This document shows positions 1 through 7,685 of a stretch of 58,130 nucleotides of DNA, in pieces. Source of the DNA: an uncultured Clostridia bacterium (GTDB lineage Bacteria > Bacillota > Clostridia > Oscillospirales > Ruminococcaceae). Location of the stretch: positions 1 through 58,130 of the forward strand of contig CAMELR010000015.1 of assembly GCA_945923775.1 (NCBI GenBank), in the 5' to 3' direction. The notes under the pieces were generated by a model. It made no database searches. It was not told the origin of the DNA and saw only the letters and a program-made list of their open reading frames with translations. Every line of letters starts with the position of its first letter. Positions within the stretch are counted from its first letter, which is position 1. The position numbers were made by a program, and so were the translations under genes.

Positions 1-44
1 AGGTCATTAAAAAATTTTTGAAATAACTGTTGCACTTGTATTGA

Positions 45-512
45 CAAATCAAAAAACTAGTTGTATCTATTGCAGAAGGATCGGTAAAGCAGAAATACGC
101 AAATATATGGAAGAAATTTCAGAAGGAAGATGATTGTGAAATCAAGACGATTGCTTATATTATTAGACATAATACTCAAAGGAAAGATCATACCTATCAT
201 TTAAGTATTAACACGAGAGATTTTTGCAGTGCCTTAGGTCAACACGGAGTAACCTACAAGCTAGATAATATGAAAATCAAATTTGTTAGGAATACAAAGA
301 ATTTGGGGATTATACCTATAAAATATACTTATACAATTCAATTCTATGGATGGACGCGCGTTGTTCAAGCAAAAATGGCAAGGGATACTTTTAATGCTTT
401 GCATCTTACAGATGAATTTGCAAGCTTTAGTAGTCTTGTTGAAGGAAAAAAATCACTATACAAAATAATTAATATGTTTGAAGTACCATTCAGAAGATTA
501 AAAGATGAGTAA
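45..512 (+). CDS. Unrecognised AT-rich reading frame, no upstream start codon; first ATG at 270
   Basis: The frame is open from just after an in-frame TGA at 42-44 to the stop at 510-512. It contains no ATG, GTG or TTG before the ATG at 270, so either an 80-residue protein starts at 270 or the gene has lost its 5' end. The residues between 45 and 269 read like protein (a Lys/Tyr-rich stretch around KQKYANIWKKF), which favours a damaged or truncated gene. I do not recognise the family. Base composition is far more AT-rich than everything after about 650. It points toward the purine operon on the opposite strand, separated from it by the hairpin at 535-563. It may be cargo of an integrated element next to guaA, or DNA from another organism joined during assembly. 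Confidence 0.4.
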   Translation, partial: QIKKLVVSIAEGSVKQKYANIWKKFQKEDDCEIKTIAYIIRHNTQRKDHTYHLSINTRDFCSALGQHGVTYKLDNMKIKFVRNTKNLGIIPIKYTYTIQFYGWTRVVQAKMARDTFNALHLTDEFASFSSLVEGKKSLYKIINMFEVPFRRLKDE

Positions 513-524
513 TCAGATTGTACC

Positions 525-563
525 ACACAAAATAGAACTGACCGATTATTCCACGGTCAGCTC
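525..563 (-). terminator. Probable terminator of the purine operon
   Basis: On the minus strand GAGCTGACCG and CGGTCAGTTC form a ten-pair stem with one mismatch and a 9-base loop (535-563), followed by TTCTATTTTGTG. It lies about 95 bases past the guaA stop. The T-tract is imperfect, so the strength is uncertain. On the plus strand no T-run follows. Confidence 0.55.
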
Positions 564-577
564 TGAATTGTTATAGA

Positions 578-597
578 GTGTTGCCAAAGTGTTGCCA
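578..597. repeat. Direct repeat GTGTTGCCA x2 beside guaA
   Basis: GTGTTGCCA occurs at 578-586 and again at 589-597, an 11-base period. It sits between the guaA stop and the AT-rich left edge. The 3' end of guaA is a known integration site for phages and conjugative elements, so this could be part of an element end or an integrase-arm site. No integrase gene and no second att copy are visible. Confidence 0.45.
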
Positions 598-660
598 CTA
601 GCGATTTTCAAGGCTCACAAACGGCTTAACCATGCGCTTTGGCAGGTTCTGGAATATCAT
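598..660 (-). CDS. Possible 20-residue ORF overlapping the guaA stop
   Basis: An ATG at 660-658 overlaps the guaA TGA as ATGA and runs 20 codons to TAG at 600-598. It has no similarity I recognise. It may simply be the sequence left where an element joined guaA; a real gene product is unlikely. Confidence 0.15.
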   Translation of the reverse strand: MIFQNLPKRMVKPFVSLENR

Positions 661-2198
661 TCCCACTCAATTGTAGCCGGCGGCTTTGAAGTGATGTCAT
701 AAACGATTCGATTAATATTCTTAACTTCGTTTACGATTCGAACGGAAACCTTCTCCAGCACGTCATAAGGAATGCGCGAGAAATCAGCGGTCATGAAGTC
801 GCTTGTAGAAACGCCGCGGAGTGCGAGGGTGTAGTCATAGGTTCTGCCGTCGCCCATAACGCCAACGGAGCGCATGTTAGTCAGAACTGCGAAGTACTGA
901 TTGATGCTTCTGTCAAGACCTGCATTAGCGATTTCCTCGCGGAAAATAGCGTCTGCGTCCTGAAGCGTAGCTACCTTCTCCGGAGTGATGTCGCCGATAA
1001 TTCTGATTGCAAGTCCGGGACCAGGGAACGGCTGGCGCCATACGAGCTTTTCGTCCAGACCGAGAGTGGTTCCGAGCGCGCGTACCTCGTCCTTGAACAG
1101 GAGGCGCAGAGGTTCGATTATCTCTTTGAAATCAACGTAGTCAGGCAGACCGCCAACGTTGTGATGGCTCTTGATAACTGCCGCGTCGCCAAGTCCGGAT
1201 TCGATCACGTCGGGGTAAATTGTACCCTGAACAAGATAATCAACCTTGCCGATCTTCTTAGCTTCTTCCTCAAATACGCGGATAAATTCCTCACCGATTA
1301 TCTTGCGCTTTGCTTCCGGCTCAGTTACTCCGGCAAGCTTGCCAAGGAAACGCTCGCCAGCGTTTACACGTACAAAATTAACGCCGCTGTCAGCGAATGC
1401 AGCCTCTACCTCGTCGCCCTCGTTCTTTCTCATAAGACCGTGGTCAACGAAAATGCAGGTAAGCTGGCTGCCGATAGCCTTTGCAAGCAGCTTGCAGGCA
1501 ACGGAGCTGTCAACGCCGCCGGAGAGAGCAAGCAGAGCCTTGCCGTCGCCGACCTTCTCGCGGATATTCTTGATTGCAGTTTCAGCGTAGCTTTCCATTG
1601 TCCAGTCGCCGCGGCACTCGCAGACGTTGTACAGGAAGTTGCCCAGCATGTCAAAACCGCGCTCGGTGTGATTTACCTCCGGGTGGAACTGAACGCCGTA
1701 GAACTTCTTCTCAACATTCTGGATAGCGGCATAGGGGCACTTTGCAGTGTGACCGCACACCTCGAAGCCCTCGGGGAGCTTCTTGATATAGTCGTTGTGG
1801 CTCATCCAGGTTATTGTAGTCTTGTCGATGTTTCTGAATAGCAGGGAAGTGGTGTCGACCTCTGTTTCGGTTCTTCCGAACTCAGACAGCGAACTGTCGA
1901 CTGCAGTGCCGATCTCGCCGCCCAGGGAGTATGCCATGAACTGAACGCCATAGCAGATACCCAGAACGGGAACGCCCAGCTCGAATATCTCCTTGGACAT
2001 TTTCGGGGAATTCTCGAGATAAACGCTGTTCGGACCGCCCGTGAAGATTATTCCCTTCGGGTTCATCGCGCGGATCTCCTCGATAGGGGTCTTGTAGGAC
2101 TTTACCTCGCAGTAAATTTTATGTTCTCTTACGCGGCGGGCGATAAGCTGATTGTACTGACCGCCGAAATCGAGAACAAGAACTAACTCGTGGGACAT
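657..2198 (-). CDS. guaA: GMP synthase (glutamine-hydrolysing)
   Basis: This 513-residue enzyme converts XMP to GMP using ATP and glutamine in the cytosol. The N-terminal class I glutamine amidotransferase domain shows the nucleophile elbow GICYGVQ and the catalytic His/Glu motif GVQFHPE. The ATP-pyrophosphatase domain carries the P-loop LSGGVDSSV. The C-terminal dimerisation domain ends in the family-typical PPATIEWE. Length is normal for bacterial GuaA. It is the last gene of the minus-strand purine operon, 15 bases after the AICAR formyltransferase gene, so IMP formation and GMP synthesis are probably cotranscribed; guaB is not in the window. Its 3' end is the usual att site for guaA-targeting integrases, which matters for reading the AT-rich DNA just beyond it. 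Confidence 0.97.
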   Translation of the reverse strand: MSHELVLVLDFGGQYNQLIARRVREHKIYCEVKSYKTPIEEIRAMNPKGIIFTGGPNSVYLENSPKMSKEIFELGVPVLGICYGVQFMAYSLGGEIGTAVDSSLSEFGRTETEVDTTSLLFRNIDKTTITWMSHNDYIKKLPEGFEVCGHTAKCPYAAIQNVEKKFYGVQFHPEVNHTERGFDMLGNFLYNVCECRGDWTMESYAETAIKNIREKVGDGKALLALSGGVDSSVACKLLAKAIGSQLTCIFVDHGLMRKNEGDEVEAAFADSGVNFVRVNAGERFLGKLAGVTEPEAKRKIIGEEFIRVFEEEAKKIGKVDYLVQGTIYPDVIESGLGDAAVIKSHHNVGGLPDYVDFKEIIEPLRLLFKDEVRALGTTLGLDEKLVWRQPFPGPGLAIRIIGDITPEKVATLQDADAIFREEIANAGLDRSINQYFAVLTNMRSVGVMGDGRTYDYTLALRGVSTSDFMTADFSRIPYDVLEKVSVRIVNEVKNINRIVYDITSKPPATIEWE

Positions 2199-2213
2199 GA
2201 TTACCTCCGTATA

Positions 2214-3392
2214 TCAGTGATGGAACAGACGAATGCCTGTGAATGCCATTGTAATGCCGTACTTGTTGCAGACTTCGATAACGTTATCGTCGCGGATAGA
2301 GCCGCCGGGCTGCGCGATGTACTGCACGCCGCTCTTGTGCGCTCTCTCGATGTTGTCGCCGAACGGGAAGAACGCGTCAGAGCCAAGGGAAACGCCCTTC
2401 ATCGTGTCGAGCCAAGCGCGCTTCTCCTCGCGGGTGAAAACAGCGGGCTTTACCTTGAAGAACTTCTGCCATTCGCCCTCAGCGAGAACGTCCATGTAAT
2501 CGTCGCCGATGTAGAGGTCGATGGTGTTGTCGCGGTCAGCGCGGCGGATACCGTCAACGAACTGAAGTCCCATTACCTGCGGGGACTGTCTGAGATACCA
2601 GTTGTCAGCCTTGGTTCCTGCAAGACGTGTGCAGTGGATACGTGACTGCTGACCAGCCCCGATACCGATCGCCTGGCCTCCGCATGCATAAGCGACAGAG
2701 TTGGACTGAGTGTACTTGAGCGTGATGAGCGCGATGGCAAGGTCGTGCTTTGCGCTCTCAGGGAGATCCTTAGCCTCGGTGGGAATATTCGCGAACAGCT
2801 CGTCGTTTATAACGAGTTCGTTTCTGCCCTGCTCGAATGTGATTCCGTAAACCTGCTTGCGCTCGATCTGAGCGGGAACATAATCAGGGTCGATCTTGAT
2901 TATGTTGTAGTTGCCCTTTTTCTTGCTCTTGAGTATCTCAAGAGCCTCAGGCTCGTAACCGGGAGCTATAACGCCGTCAGAAACCTCTCTGTGGATTATT
3001 CGTGCAGTAGAAACGTCGCAGACATCAGACAGCGCAATGAAATCACCGTAGCTGCTCATTCTGTCGGCGCCCCTGGCTCTTGCGTAAGCGCATGCGAGGG
3101 GGGAAAGCTCACCGAGGTCGTCCACCCAGTAGATCTTTGCGAGGGTGTCGGTCAGCGGGAGACCGATAGCGGCGCCTGCCGGAGAAACATGCTTGAAGCT
3201 TGTGGCAGCAGGGTAGCCGGTAGCTGCCTTGAGCTCCTTTACAAGCTGCCAGCCGTTGAATGCGTCGAGGAAGTTGATGTAGCCGGGACGGCCGTTCAGA
3301 ACCTCGATGGGAAGCTCAGCACCGTTTTCCATGTAGATTCTGGCGGGCTTCTGGTTGGGGTTGCAGCCGTACTTTAATTCGAATTCCTTCAT
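2214..3392 (-). CDS. Stand-alone AICAR formyltransferase (PurH C-terminal domain type)
   Basis: The 392-residue protein matches only the transformylase half of bifunctional PurH. It transfers a formyl group from 10-formyl-THF to AICAR, giving FAICAR. The catalytic Lys-His motif is visible as FKHVSPAGAAIG (usual form KHVNPCGVAIG). The roughly 200-residue IMP cyclohydrolase domain of PurH is absent. The next gene upstream in the operon is a PurO-type cyclohydrolase 12 bases away, which would supply the missing step. The C-terminal part contains GQQSRIHCTRLA, typical of this family. Stand-alone versions are known in some Clostridia. The ATG is preceded by GGAG. Function is confident; symbols vary (purH or purV). 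Confidence 0.93.
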   Translation of the reverse strand: MKEFELKYGCNPNQKPARIYMENGAELPIEVLNGRPGYINFLDAFNGWQLVKELKAATGYPAATSFKHVSPAGAAIGLPLTDTLAKIYWVDDLGELSPLACAYARARGADRMSSYGDFIALSDVCDVSTARIIHREVSDGVIAPGYEPEALEILKSKKKGNYNIIKIDPDYVPAQIERKQVYGITFEQGRNELVINDELFANIPTEAKDLPESAKHDLAIALITLKYTQSNSVAYACGGQAIGIGAGQQSRIHCTRLAGTKADNWYLRQSPQVMGLQFVDGIRRADRDNTIDLYIGDDYMDVLAEGEWQKFFKVKPAVFTREEKRAWLDTMKGVSLGSDAFFPFGDNIERAHKSGVQYIAQPGGSIRDDNVIEVCNKYGITMAFTGIRLFHH

Positions 3393-3404
3393 AGTATCTC
3401 CTTT

Positions 3405-4139
3405 TTATACGTTCTTATTTACAATTCTGCTGTCGTACTTTCCTGTTTCCAGGTCGATGTAACGCACGAACAGAGAAACCTTGTTGTCCTTGTTAAGATT
3501 GCTCCAGAGGTAATCGGTAAGCTTGTCGATGTCAATATCGGGAATGATAACGTTCTTCGGCTCGCCTTCAAAGCTGGGAAGTCTGCGTACGCCGTCCTGC
3601 TCTATCTCGTCGCCCGCATAGGTGTGGATAAAGCTGCCCTTTCCTGCCATGGGATTGCTGTAGGCGTATGTGTATCTGCGGCAGGAGCTTCCGTCGCCGT
3701 CAGCGGATTTCAGAATTGACATTGCGTAGTTCATAGCGCCGTTCTCAAGGTGGATTATACCGGAAATACGCGGTGTGTAGTTGGGCTTGTCGTCCTCGAA
3801 TTCACGGGTGCGCAGGGACTGCTCGAAAGTCATCTGCTTGTCCATCAGCTCGTATATGGTGTCGGTCTGGTCGCCGTTGGTGACGATGGTCTTGTTGCCG
3901 AGAACACGTACCGGAGCGTAAATGATAAGGTGCGGATCCACCATCTTGGAGGGGTCGAACGCCTGGGTGCGGATACCCTCTCCGTCCTCAACGAAAACGC
4001 GGTTGCGGCTGTTCTCGCTTCTGCCCATGATGAAGTAAGCGGTGACTGCCTTCCTGCCGTCAGGGGACTTGCCGATGATTATTCCTCTGCCGTGGTAGGC
4101 AAGGGAATTGAGTTCCTTGTCAAGCTCAATGTAGTTCAT
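3405..4139 (-). CDS. purO: IMP cyclohydrolase, archaeal PurO type
   Basis: The 244-residue protein is not related to the PurH N-terminal domain. It fits the PurO family (IMP_cyclohyd), first defined in methanogens: an N-terminal YHGRGIIIGKSPDGRKAVTAY region with the GRSENSRNR motif, a central DPSKMVDPHLIIY, then the ISGIIH and YAYSNPMAGKGSFIHTY segments. It would close FAICAR to IMP, the last step of de novo synthesis. It is adjacent to the stand-alone formyltransferase, so the two genes together replace bifunctional PurH. Length is somewhat longer than archaeal PurO. It starts at an ATG with a GAAAGGAT site. Confidence 0.88.
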   Translation of the reverse strand: MNYIELDKELNSLAYHGRGIIIGKSPDGRKAVTAYFIMGRSENSRNRVFVEDGEGIRTQAFDPSKMVDPHLIIYAPVRVLGNKTIVTNGDQTDTIYELMDKQMTFEQSLRTREFEDDKPNYTPRISGIIHLENGAMNYAMSILKSADGDGSSCRRYTYAYSNPMAGKGSFIHTYAGDEIEQDGVRRLPSFEGEPKNVIIPDIDIDKLTDYLWSNLNKDNKVSLFVRYIDLETGKYDSRIVNKNV

Positions 4140-4152
4140 ATCGTGTATCCTT

Positions 4153-4899
4153 TCAGAATTTTCCTGTATAGCATGTTGTCGTGTAGCTTACGGCGACCTT
4201 GCCATATGTATGCGACTTGTCGAAAAGTGAAAGCAGTTCAGTGACGAACGCCTTGTAATTCTCATCGCCCTCTTTAGGTGCATACGACCTTGAAAGTGCG
4301 TCTCCGAGGAAGTGTTCCCTTGTCATTACGACCGGGGTCTCCATCTTGAAAACATCTACCGACGAGAAGTACTTGTTTCGGAGGAATCTGTCGCCCTCCT
4401 CATCGGAGCGTTTCCCGACATGACCGGAGCGCTCTGCAAAGTTGGGGCAGTATTTCATGTAAATTTCGTCGCGCTTTTGAGTTATATCGCCGTTCATACG
4501 GCTGTTGAAAACTATCGCAAGCCGCCCGCCGGGCTTGAGAAGGCGCTTGCATTCTTCGCGGAATTTTTCCGCGTTGAACCAGTGGAACGCCTGCGCCGTC
4601 GTGATCAGCTCGAAGGAATGTTCCGGAAGTCCGGTGCTCTCCGCTGACGCCATCACGATTTCAGCCCTCCCGCCAACGCATTTAAGCAGCTCACGGCACA
4701 TGTCGGTGTTGGGTTCAACAGCGGTAACGTTCCAGGGCTTGAGCAGCAGTTTTTCGGTGAACTTTCCAGTTCCTGCTCCGATGTCCGCGACATTCGCCGC
4801 ATGGGTCAGCTCATACAGCCTGTCTACGACCGCGGTAGGGTATGAGGGGCGGTATTTTGCATAGATCTGCGCCTTGCCTGTGAATTTTTCCTCGTTCAT
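4153..4899 (-). CDS. Class I SAM-dependent methyltransferase
   Basis: The protein is 248 residues using the ATG at 4899, preceded by GGGGAGGG 6 bases upstream; an upstream in-frame ATG (4995) would run deep into the preceding gene and is less likely. The SAM-binding motif I is VADIGAGTGKFT, followed by AVEPN (motif II, acidic) and ITTAQAFHWF, typical of the UbiE/Methyltransf_11 group. The substrate cannot be told. It lies inside the purine operon, one base after the stop of the gene before it, and 13 bases before purO. No residue links it directly to purine synthesis. Confidence 0.85.
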   Translation of the reverse strand: MNEEKFTGKAQIYAKYRPSYPTAVVDRLYELTHAANVADIGAGTGKFTEKLLLKPWNVTAVEPNTDMCRELLKCVGGRAEIVMASAESTGLPEHSFELITTAQAFHWFNAEKFREECKRLLKPGGRLAIVFNSRMNGDITQKRDEIYMKYCPNFAERSGHVGKRSDEEGDRFLRNKYFSSVDVFKMETPVVMTREHFLGDALSRSYAPKEGDENYKAFVTELLSLFDKSHTYGKVAVSYTTTCYTGKF

Positions 4900-4900
4900 A

Positions 4901-5404
4901 TCAACCCTCCCCGACGTAGTTCCAGGATTTCCGGAGAATCTTCTCGTCCCACGGAGATACCCCGATATACTCCCCGACATATACCGCCTGTTCACCGCGA
5001 ACTGTCCATTCGATGTACTGGTCAGCGACGGGGGAGAACGCGAATTTCACGCTGAACGCCGCCGGAGAATCCTCCTCGGAAAGAAGCCGGGACGACTGCG
5101 TATGCAGTTCCACTGGAACAATGAAAGAACCAACGTTCTGCGTGCTGAATTCGATAACGTCAAACGCGAATTCGCCCGCGTGTTCCTCTAACATATCGTT
5201 CAGATAGTCAGCAGTCGCCTGGCGGAGCTTTTCTGAGATGTCCTCAGGCAGGGTATCAAAATATTCTGTACACCTGGTGAGATACTCCTCGCCGACATTC
5301 TTCCCATACAGCATTACTTCCGCGCCAAATTGTGACGAATAAAGCACGCCCTCGATGGTGTTGAAATAATCAGCGCTTTCTCCGTTGATAACGACCCGGC
5401 TCAT
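4901..5404 (-). CDS. Hypothetical protein within the purine operon
   Basis: The 167-residue acidic protein has no signal peptide or membrane segment. It is predicted to be mostly mixed alpha/beta, with a helical middle (about residues 40-80) and beta-like segments rich in aromatic residues near the C-terminus. I do not recognise a family. The start overlaps the purN stop as ATGA, so translation is likely coupled to purN. Its place between purN and the methyltransferase indicates cotranscription, but gives no function. Confidence 0.75.
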   Translation of the reverse strand: MSRVVINGESADYFNTIEGVLYSSQFGAEVMLYGKNVGEEYLTRCTEYFDTLPEDISEKLRQATADYLNDMLEEHAGEFAFDVIEFSTQNVGSFIVPVELHTQSSRLLSEEDSPAAFSVKFAFSPVADQYIEWTVRGEQAVYVGEYIGVSPWDEKILRKSWNYVGEG

Positions 5405-6024
5405 TTTATTTCAGTGACGCCGTTTTTGACGATTATCCTGTCCTCGCAGAACAGGGAAACCGCCTGCGGAAGTATCTTCCACTCGGCTTCTTCCATAATG
5501 CGCTTCTGGAGTGTTTCAGGGGTGTCGCCGTTCTTTACCTCAACAGCCTTCTGGAGGATTATCGGGCCTGCGTCACAGTCGGCGGTGACGAAATGAACCG
5601 TGGCACCGGAGACTTTCACGCCCTTTGCCAGAGCGGCTTCGTGAACATGCAGACCGTAGAATCCCTTGCCGCAGAAGCTGGGAATGAGCGCGGGGTGAAT
5701 GTTTATCATTCTGTTAGGGAATGCGTCGCACACCTGCTCGTCGAGTATCGTCATAAAGCCGGCGTAAACGACAAGATCAGCGTTTTCCTCAACAAGTGCG
5801 TCACGCATTGCCTTGCTGTAGCTTTTGACATCGGGGAAGTCCCTGCGCACCAGCACGCGGGTCTTGATACCGTTGTCCGCAGCGCGGGTCAGCGCGTAAG
5901 CGTCCGATTTGCTGGCGATGACGCAGGTGATTTTTCCGCCCTTGATCTCTCCGCGCTTTTCAGCGTCGATAAGAGCCTGAAGGTTTGTTCCTCCGCCGGA
6001 AACCAGCACAACAATGTTTTTCAT
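5401..6024 (-). CDS. purN: Phosphoribosylglycinamide formyltransferase 1 (GART)
   Basis: This 207-residue enzyme formylates GAR to FGAR using 10-formyl-THF. The N-terminal phosphate-binding loop reads GGGTNLQALID. The catalytic Asn and His are in INIHPALIPSF, and the catalytic Asp is in HFVTADCDAGPI. Length is normal (about 200). The gene sits 12 bases after the unknown gene that follows purM, and its stop overlaps the next start (ATGA). Confidence 0.96.
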   Translation of the reverse strand: MKNIVVLVSGGGTNLQALIDAEKRGEIKGGKITCVIASKSDAYALTRAADNGIKTRVLVRRDFPDVKSYSKAMRDALVEENADLVVYAGFMTILDEQVCDAFPNRMINIHPALIPSFCGKGFYGLHVHEAALAKGVKVSGATVHFVTADCDAGPIILQKAVEVKNGDTPETLQKRIMEEAEWKILPQAVSLFCEDRIIVKNGVTEIK

Positions 6025-6036
6025 AAATTACCTCCG

Positions 6037-6579
6037 CTATTCCCCGGTCAGGGATATCTCAACGCAGTTGTATCCGCCGTCGTCCGGAGTTTCTCCGGAG
6101 AAGGGGTCTGTGTATTCCGCAATAACGGTGTACCCTCCAAGAACCAGCTCACGGAAGAACTCGCTGTCAACGCCTTGCATGATCGCTTCCTGCCAGGGCT
6201 GACCGTTTATCGTCAGAACTCCGCTGAACATTTTCTTGGGGGAGTGCTTCAGTTCCAGCGTGTTACGGAACATAAAGCCGAAGCTGCTTATAACCTTGCC
6301 GTTCCTGGTGTAGCAGTATATACCGAGGTCGTCCCAGGTGTAGTTGATGCAGTTTGTGACCATACCCTCGCCGTAGCTGTTTTCCAGAAATTCCTTTGTC
6401 TCGGCGGAGGTGTGGTATTTCTTGCCGCGTGGTGTGCCGAGGAGCTTTTCAGCCGCCTCGAGATGGACGAGCACGTCAAGCTTTGTGCCGTTGATCACCA
6501 TGCCGTCTTTTGAAATATCGACCACACACTGCTCCCCGGTGAAGGGAGCAGCGGTCTTTCTTTTAAATAAACCGAACAT
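6037..6579 (-). CDS. Hypothetical protein between purM and purN
   Basis: The 180-residue soluble protein starts MFGLFKRK. It has a central GKKYHTS / YTWDDLGIYCYT region and a C-terminal DDGGYNCVEISL strand. The arrangement (short beta strands, a WDD-x-GI-x-CY motif, a repeat near INGTKL/INGQPW) vaguely resembles DUF7738-like proteins, but I cannot assign it. Its ATG overlaps the purM stop by one base (TAATG), implying translational coupling with purM. Gene order suggests it is a fixed member of this organism's purine operon. Confidence 0.75.
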   Translation of the reverse strand: MFGLFKRKTAAPFTGEQCVVDISKDGMVINGTKLDVLVHLEAAEKLLGTPRGKKYHTSAETKEFLENSYGEGMVTNCINYTWDDLGIYCYTRNGKVISSFGFMFRNTLELKHSPKKMFSGVLTINGQPWQEAIMQGVDSEFFRELVLGGYTVIAEYTDPFSGETPDDGGYNCVEISLTGE

Positions 6580-7613
6580 TATTCGATGATAACGCCCTCG
6601 TCGCTTGCAACGGTCTCGCCGATGATGAATGCGTTCTCGCCGTTTGCCTTGAGGATCTCGACTGCCTTGGCAGCGTCAGCCTTGTCAACTACGAGCATCA
6701 TACCGATGCCCATGTTGAAGGTGTTGTACATGTCGTGCTCGGAGATATTGCCGGTCTGCTGGAGGAGCTTGAAGATAGCGGGAACCTCGTAGCTGTTCTT
6801 GCTGATCTTTGCAGCAACGCCGTCAGGAAGCGCACGCGGAATGTTCTCGTAGAATCCGCCGCCGGTGATGTGGCTGATGGACTTCACGTTTATCTTGGAG
6901 ATAACGTCCAGAACGGGCTTTACATAGATCCTTGTAGGAGCAAGGAGCGCCTCGCCGAGGGAGGTGCCAAGCTCGGGGTAGAAGGTCTTGAGGTTCTGCT
7001 CGTTTACGTTGAACACCTTTCTGACCAGGGAGAAGCCGTTGGAGTGTACGCCGCTGGAAGCGATGCCTACGATAGCGTCGCCGGGCTTAACGGTGGAAGG
7101 ATCCAGGATCTTGGACTTGTCCACGATACCGGTGCTGTAGCCTGCGATGTCATACTCGTCCTCTGCCATCATGCCGGGGTGCTCGGCGGTCTCGCCGCCT
7201 ACCAGTGCGCAGCCAGCCATTACGCAGCCGTCAGCCACGCCCTTGACGATAGCGGCAACCTTCTCGGGAACTACCTTTCCGATAGCGATGTAGTCCAGGA
7301 AGAACAGGGGCTTTGCGCCGCAGCAGATGATGTCGTTGACGCACATTGCAACTGCATCAATACCGATCGTATCGTGCTTGTTCATGAGCATTGCGAGCTT
7401 GAGCTTGGTGCCTACGCCGTCGGTGCCGCTTACAAGTACGGGTTCCTTCATGCCGGTAAGGTCAGGCATGAACAGCCCTCCGAAACCTCCGATGCCGGAA
7501 ATGCAGCCGGGGGTGTTGGTTCTTGCAACATGCTCCTTCATGAGTCTGACGGACTCGTATCCGGCGGTTACGTCTACGCCTGCTGCCTTATAGCTTTCGC
7601 TGAAACTTTTCAT
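6579..7613 (-). CDS. purM: Phosphoribosylformylglycinamidine cyclo-ligase (AIR synthetase)
   Basis: The 344-residue ATP-dependent enzyme closes FGAM to AIR. The conserved [12 protein letters not shown] and [25 protein letters not shown] motifs of the PurM N-terminal ATP-binding domain are present, as are [10 protein letters not shown] and [13 protein letters not shown] of the C-terminal domain. Length is normal. It is preceded by a 72-base gap after purF and shares one base with the next gene. purL/purQ, which make its substrate, are not in the window. Confidence 0.97.
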   Translation of the reverse strand: MKSFSESYKAAGVDVTAGYESVRLMKEHVARTNTPGCISGIGGFGGLFMPDLTGMKEPVLVSGTDGVGTKLKLAMLMNKHDTIGIDAVAMCVNDIICCGAKPLFFLDYIAIGKVVPEKVAAIVKGVADGCVMAGCALVGGETAEHPGMMAEDEYDIAGYSTGIVDKSKILDPSTVKPGDAIVGIASSGVHSNGFSLVRKVFNVNEQNLKTFYPELGTSLGEALLAPTRIYVKPVLDVISKINVKSISHITGGGFYENIPRALPDGVAAKISKNSYEVPAIFKLLQQTGNISEHDMYNTFNMGIGMMLVVDKADAAKAVEILKANGENAFIIGETVASDEGVIIE

Positions 7614-7685
7614 TTTACTGCCCTTTCTCTAAGGAAGCGCCGCAGGATACGGAGCACCTTAATTTAATGTTTTGTCAAGTCCGGG

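Noticed and set aside
41-133. Alternative TTG-started frame at the left edge
   Set aside because: It is only 30 codons long, ends in TGA, and the other frame is longer and continues to 512.
572-660. Integrase C-terminus on the minus strand next to guaA
   Set aside because: Frames through the direct repeat are short and interrupted by stops; no recombinase motifs occur.
1161-1841. Long plus-strand frames opposite guaA, purH-type, purM and other genes
   Set aside because: They are antisense shadows of well-supported genes, without ribosome sites or protein-family motifs.
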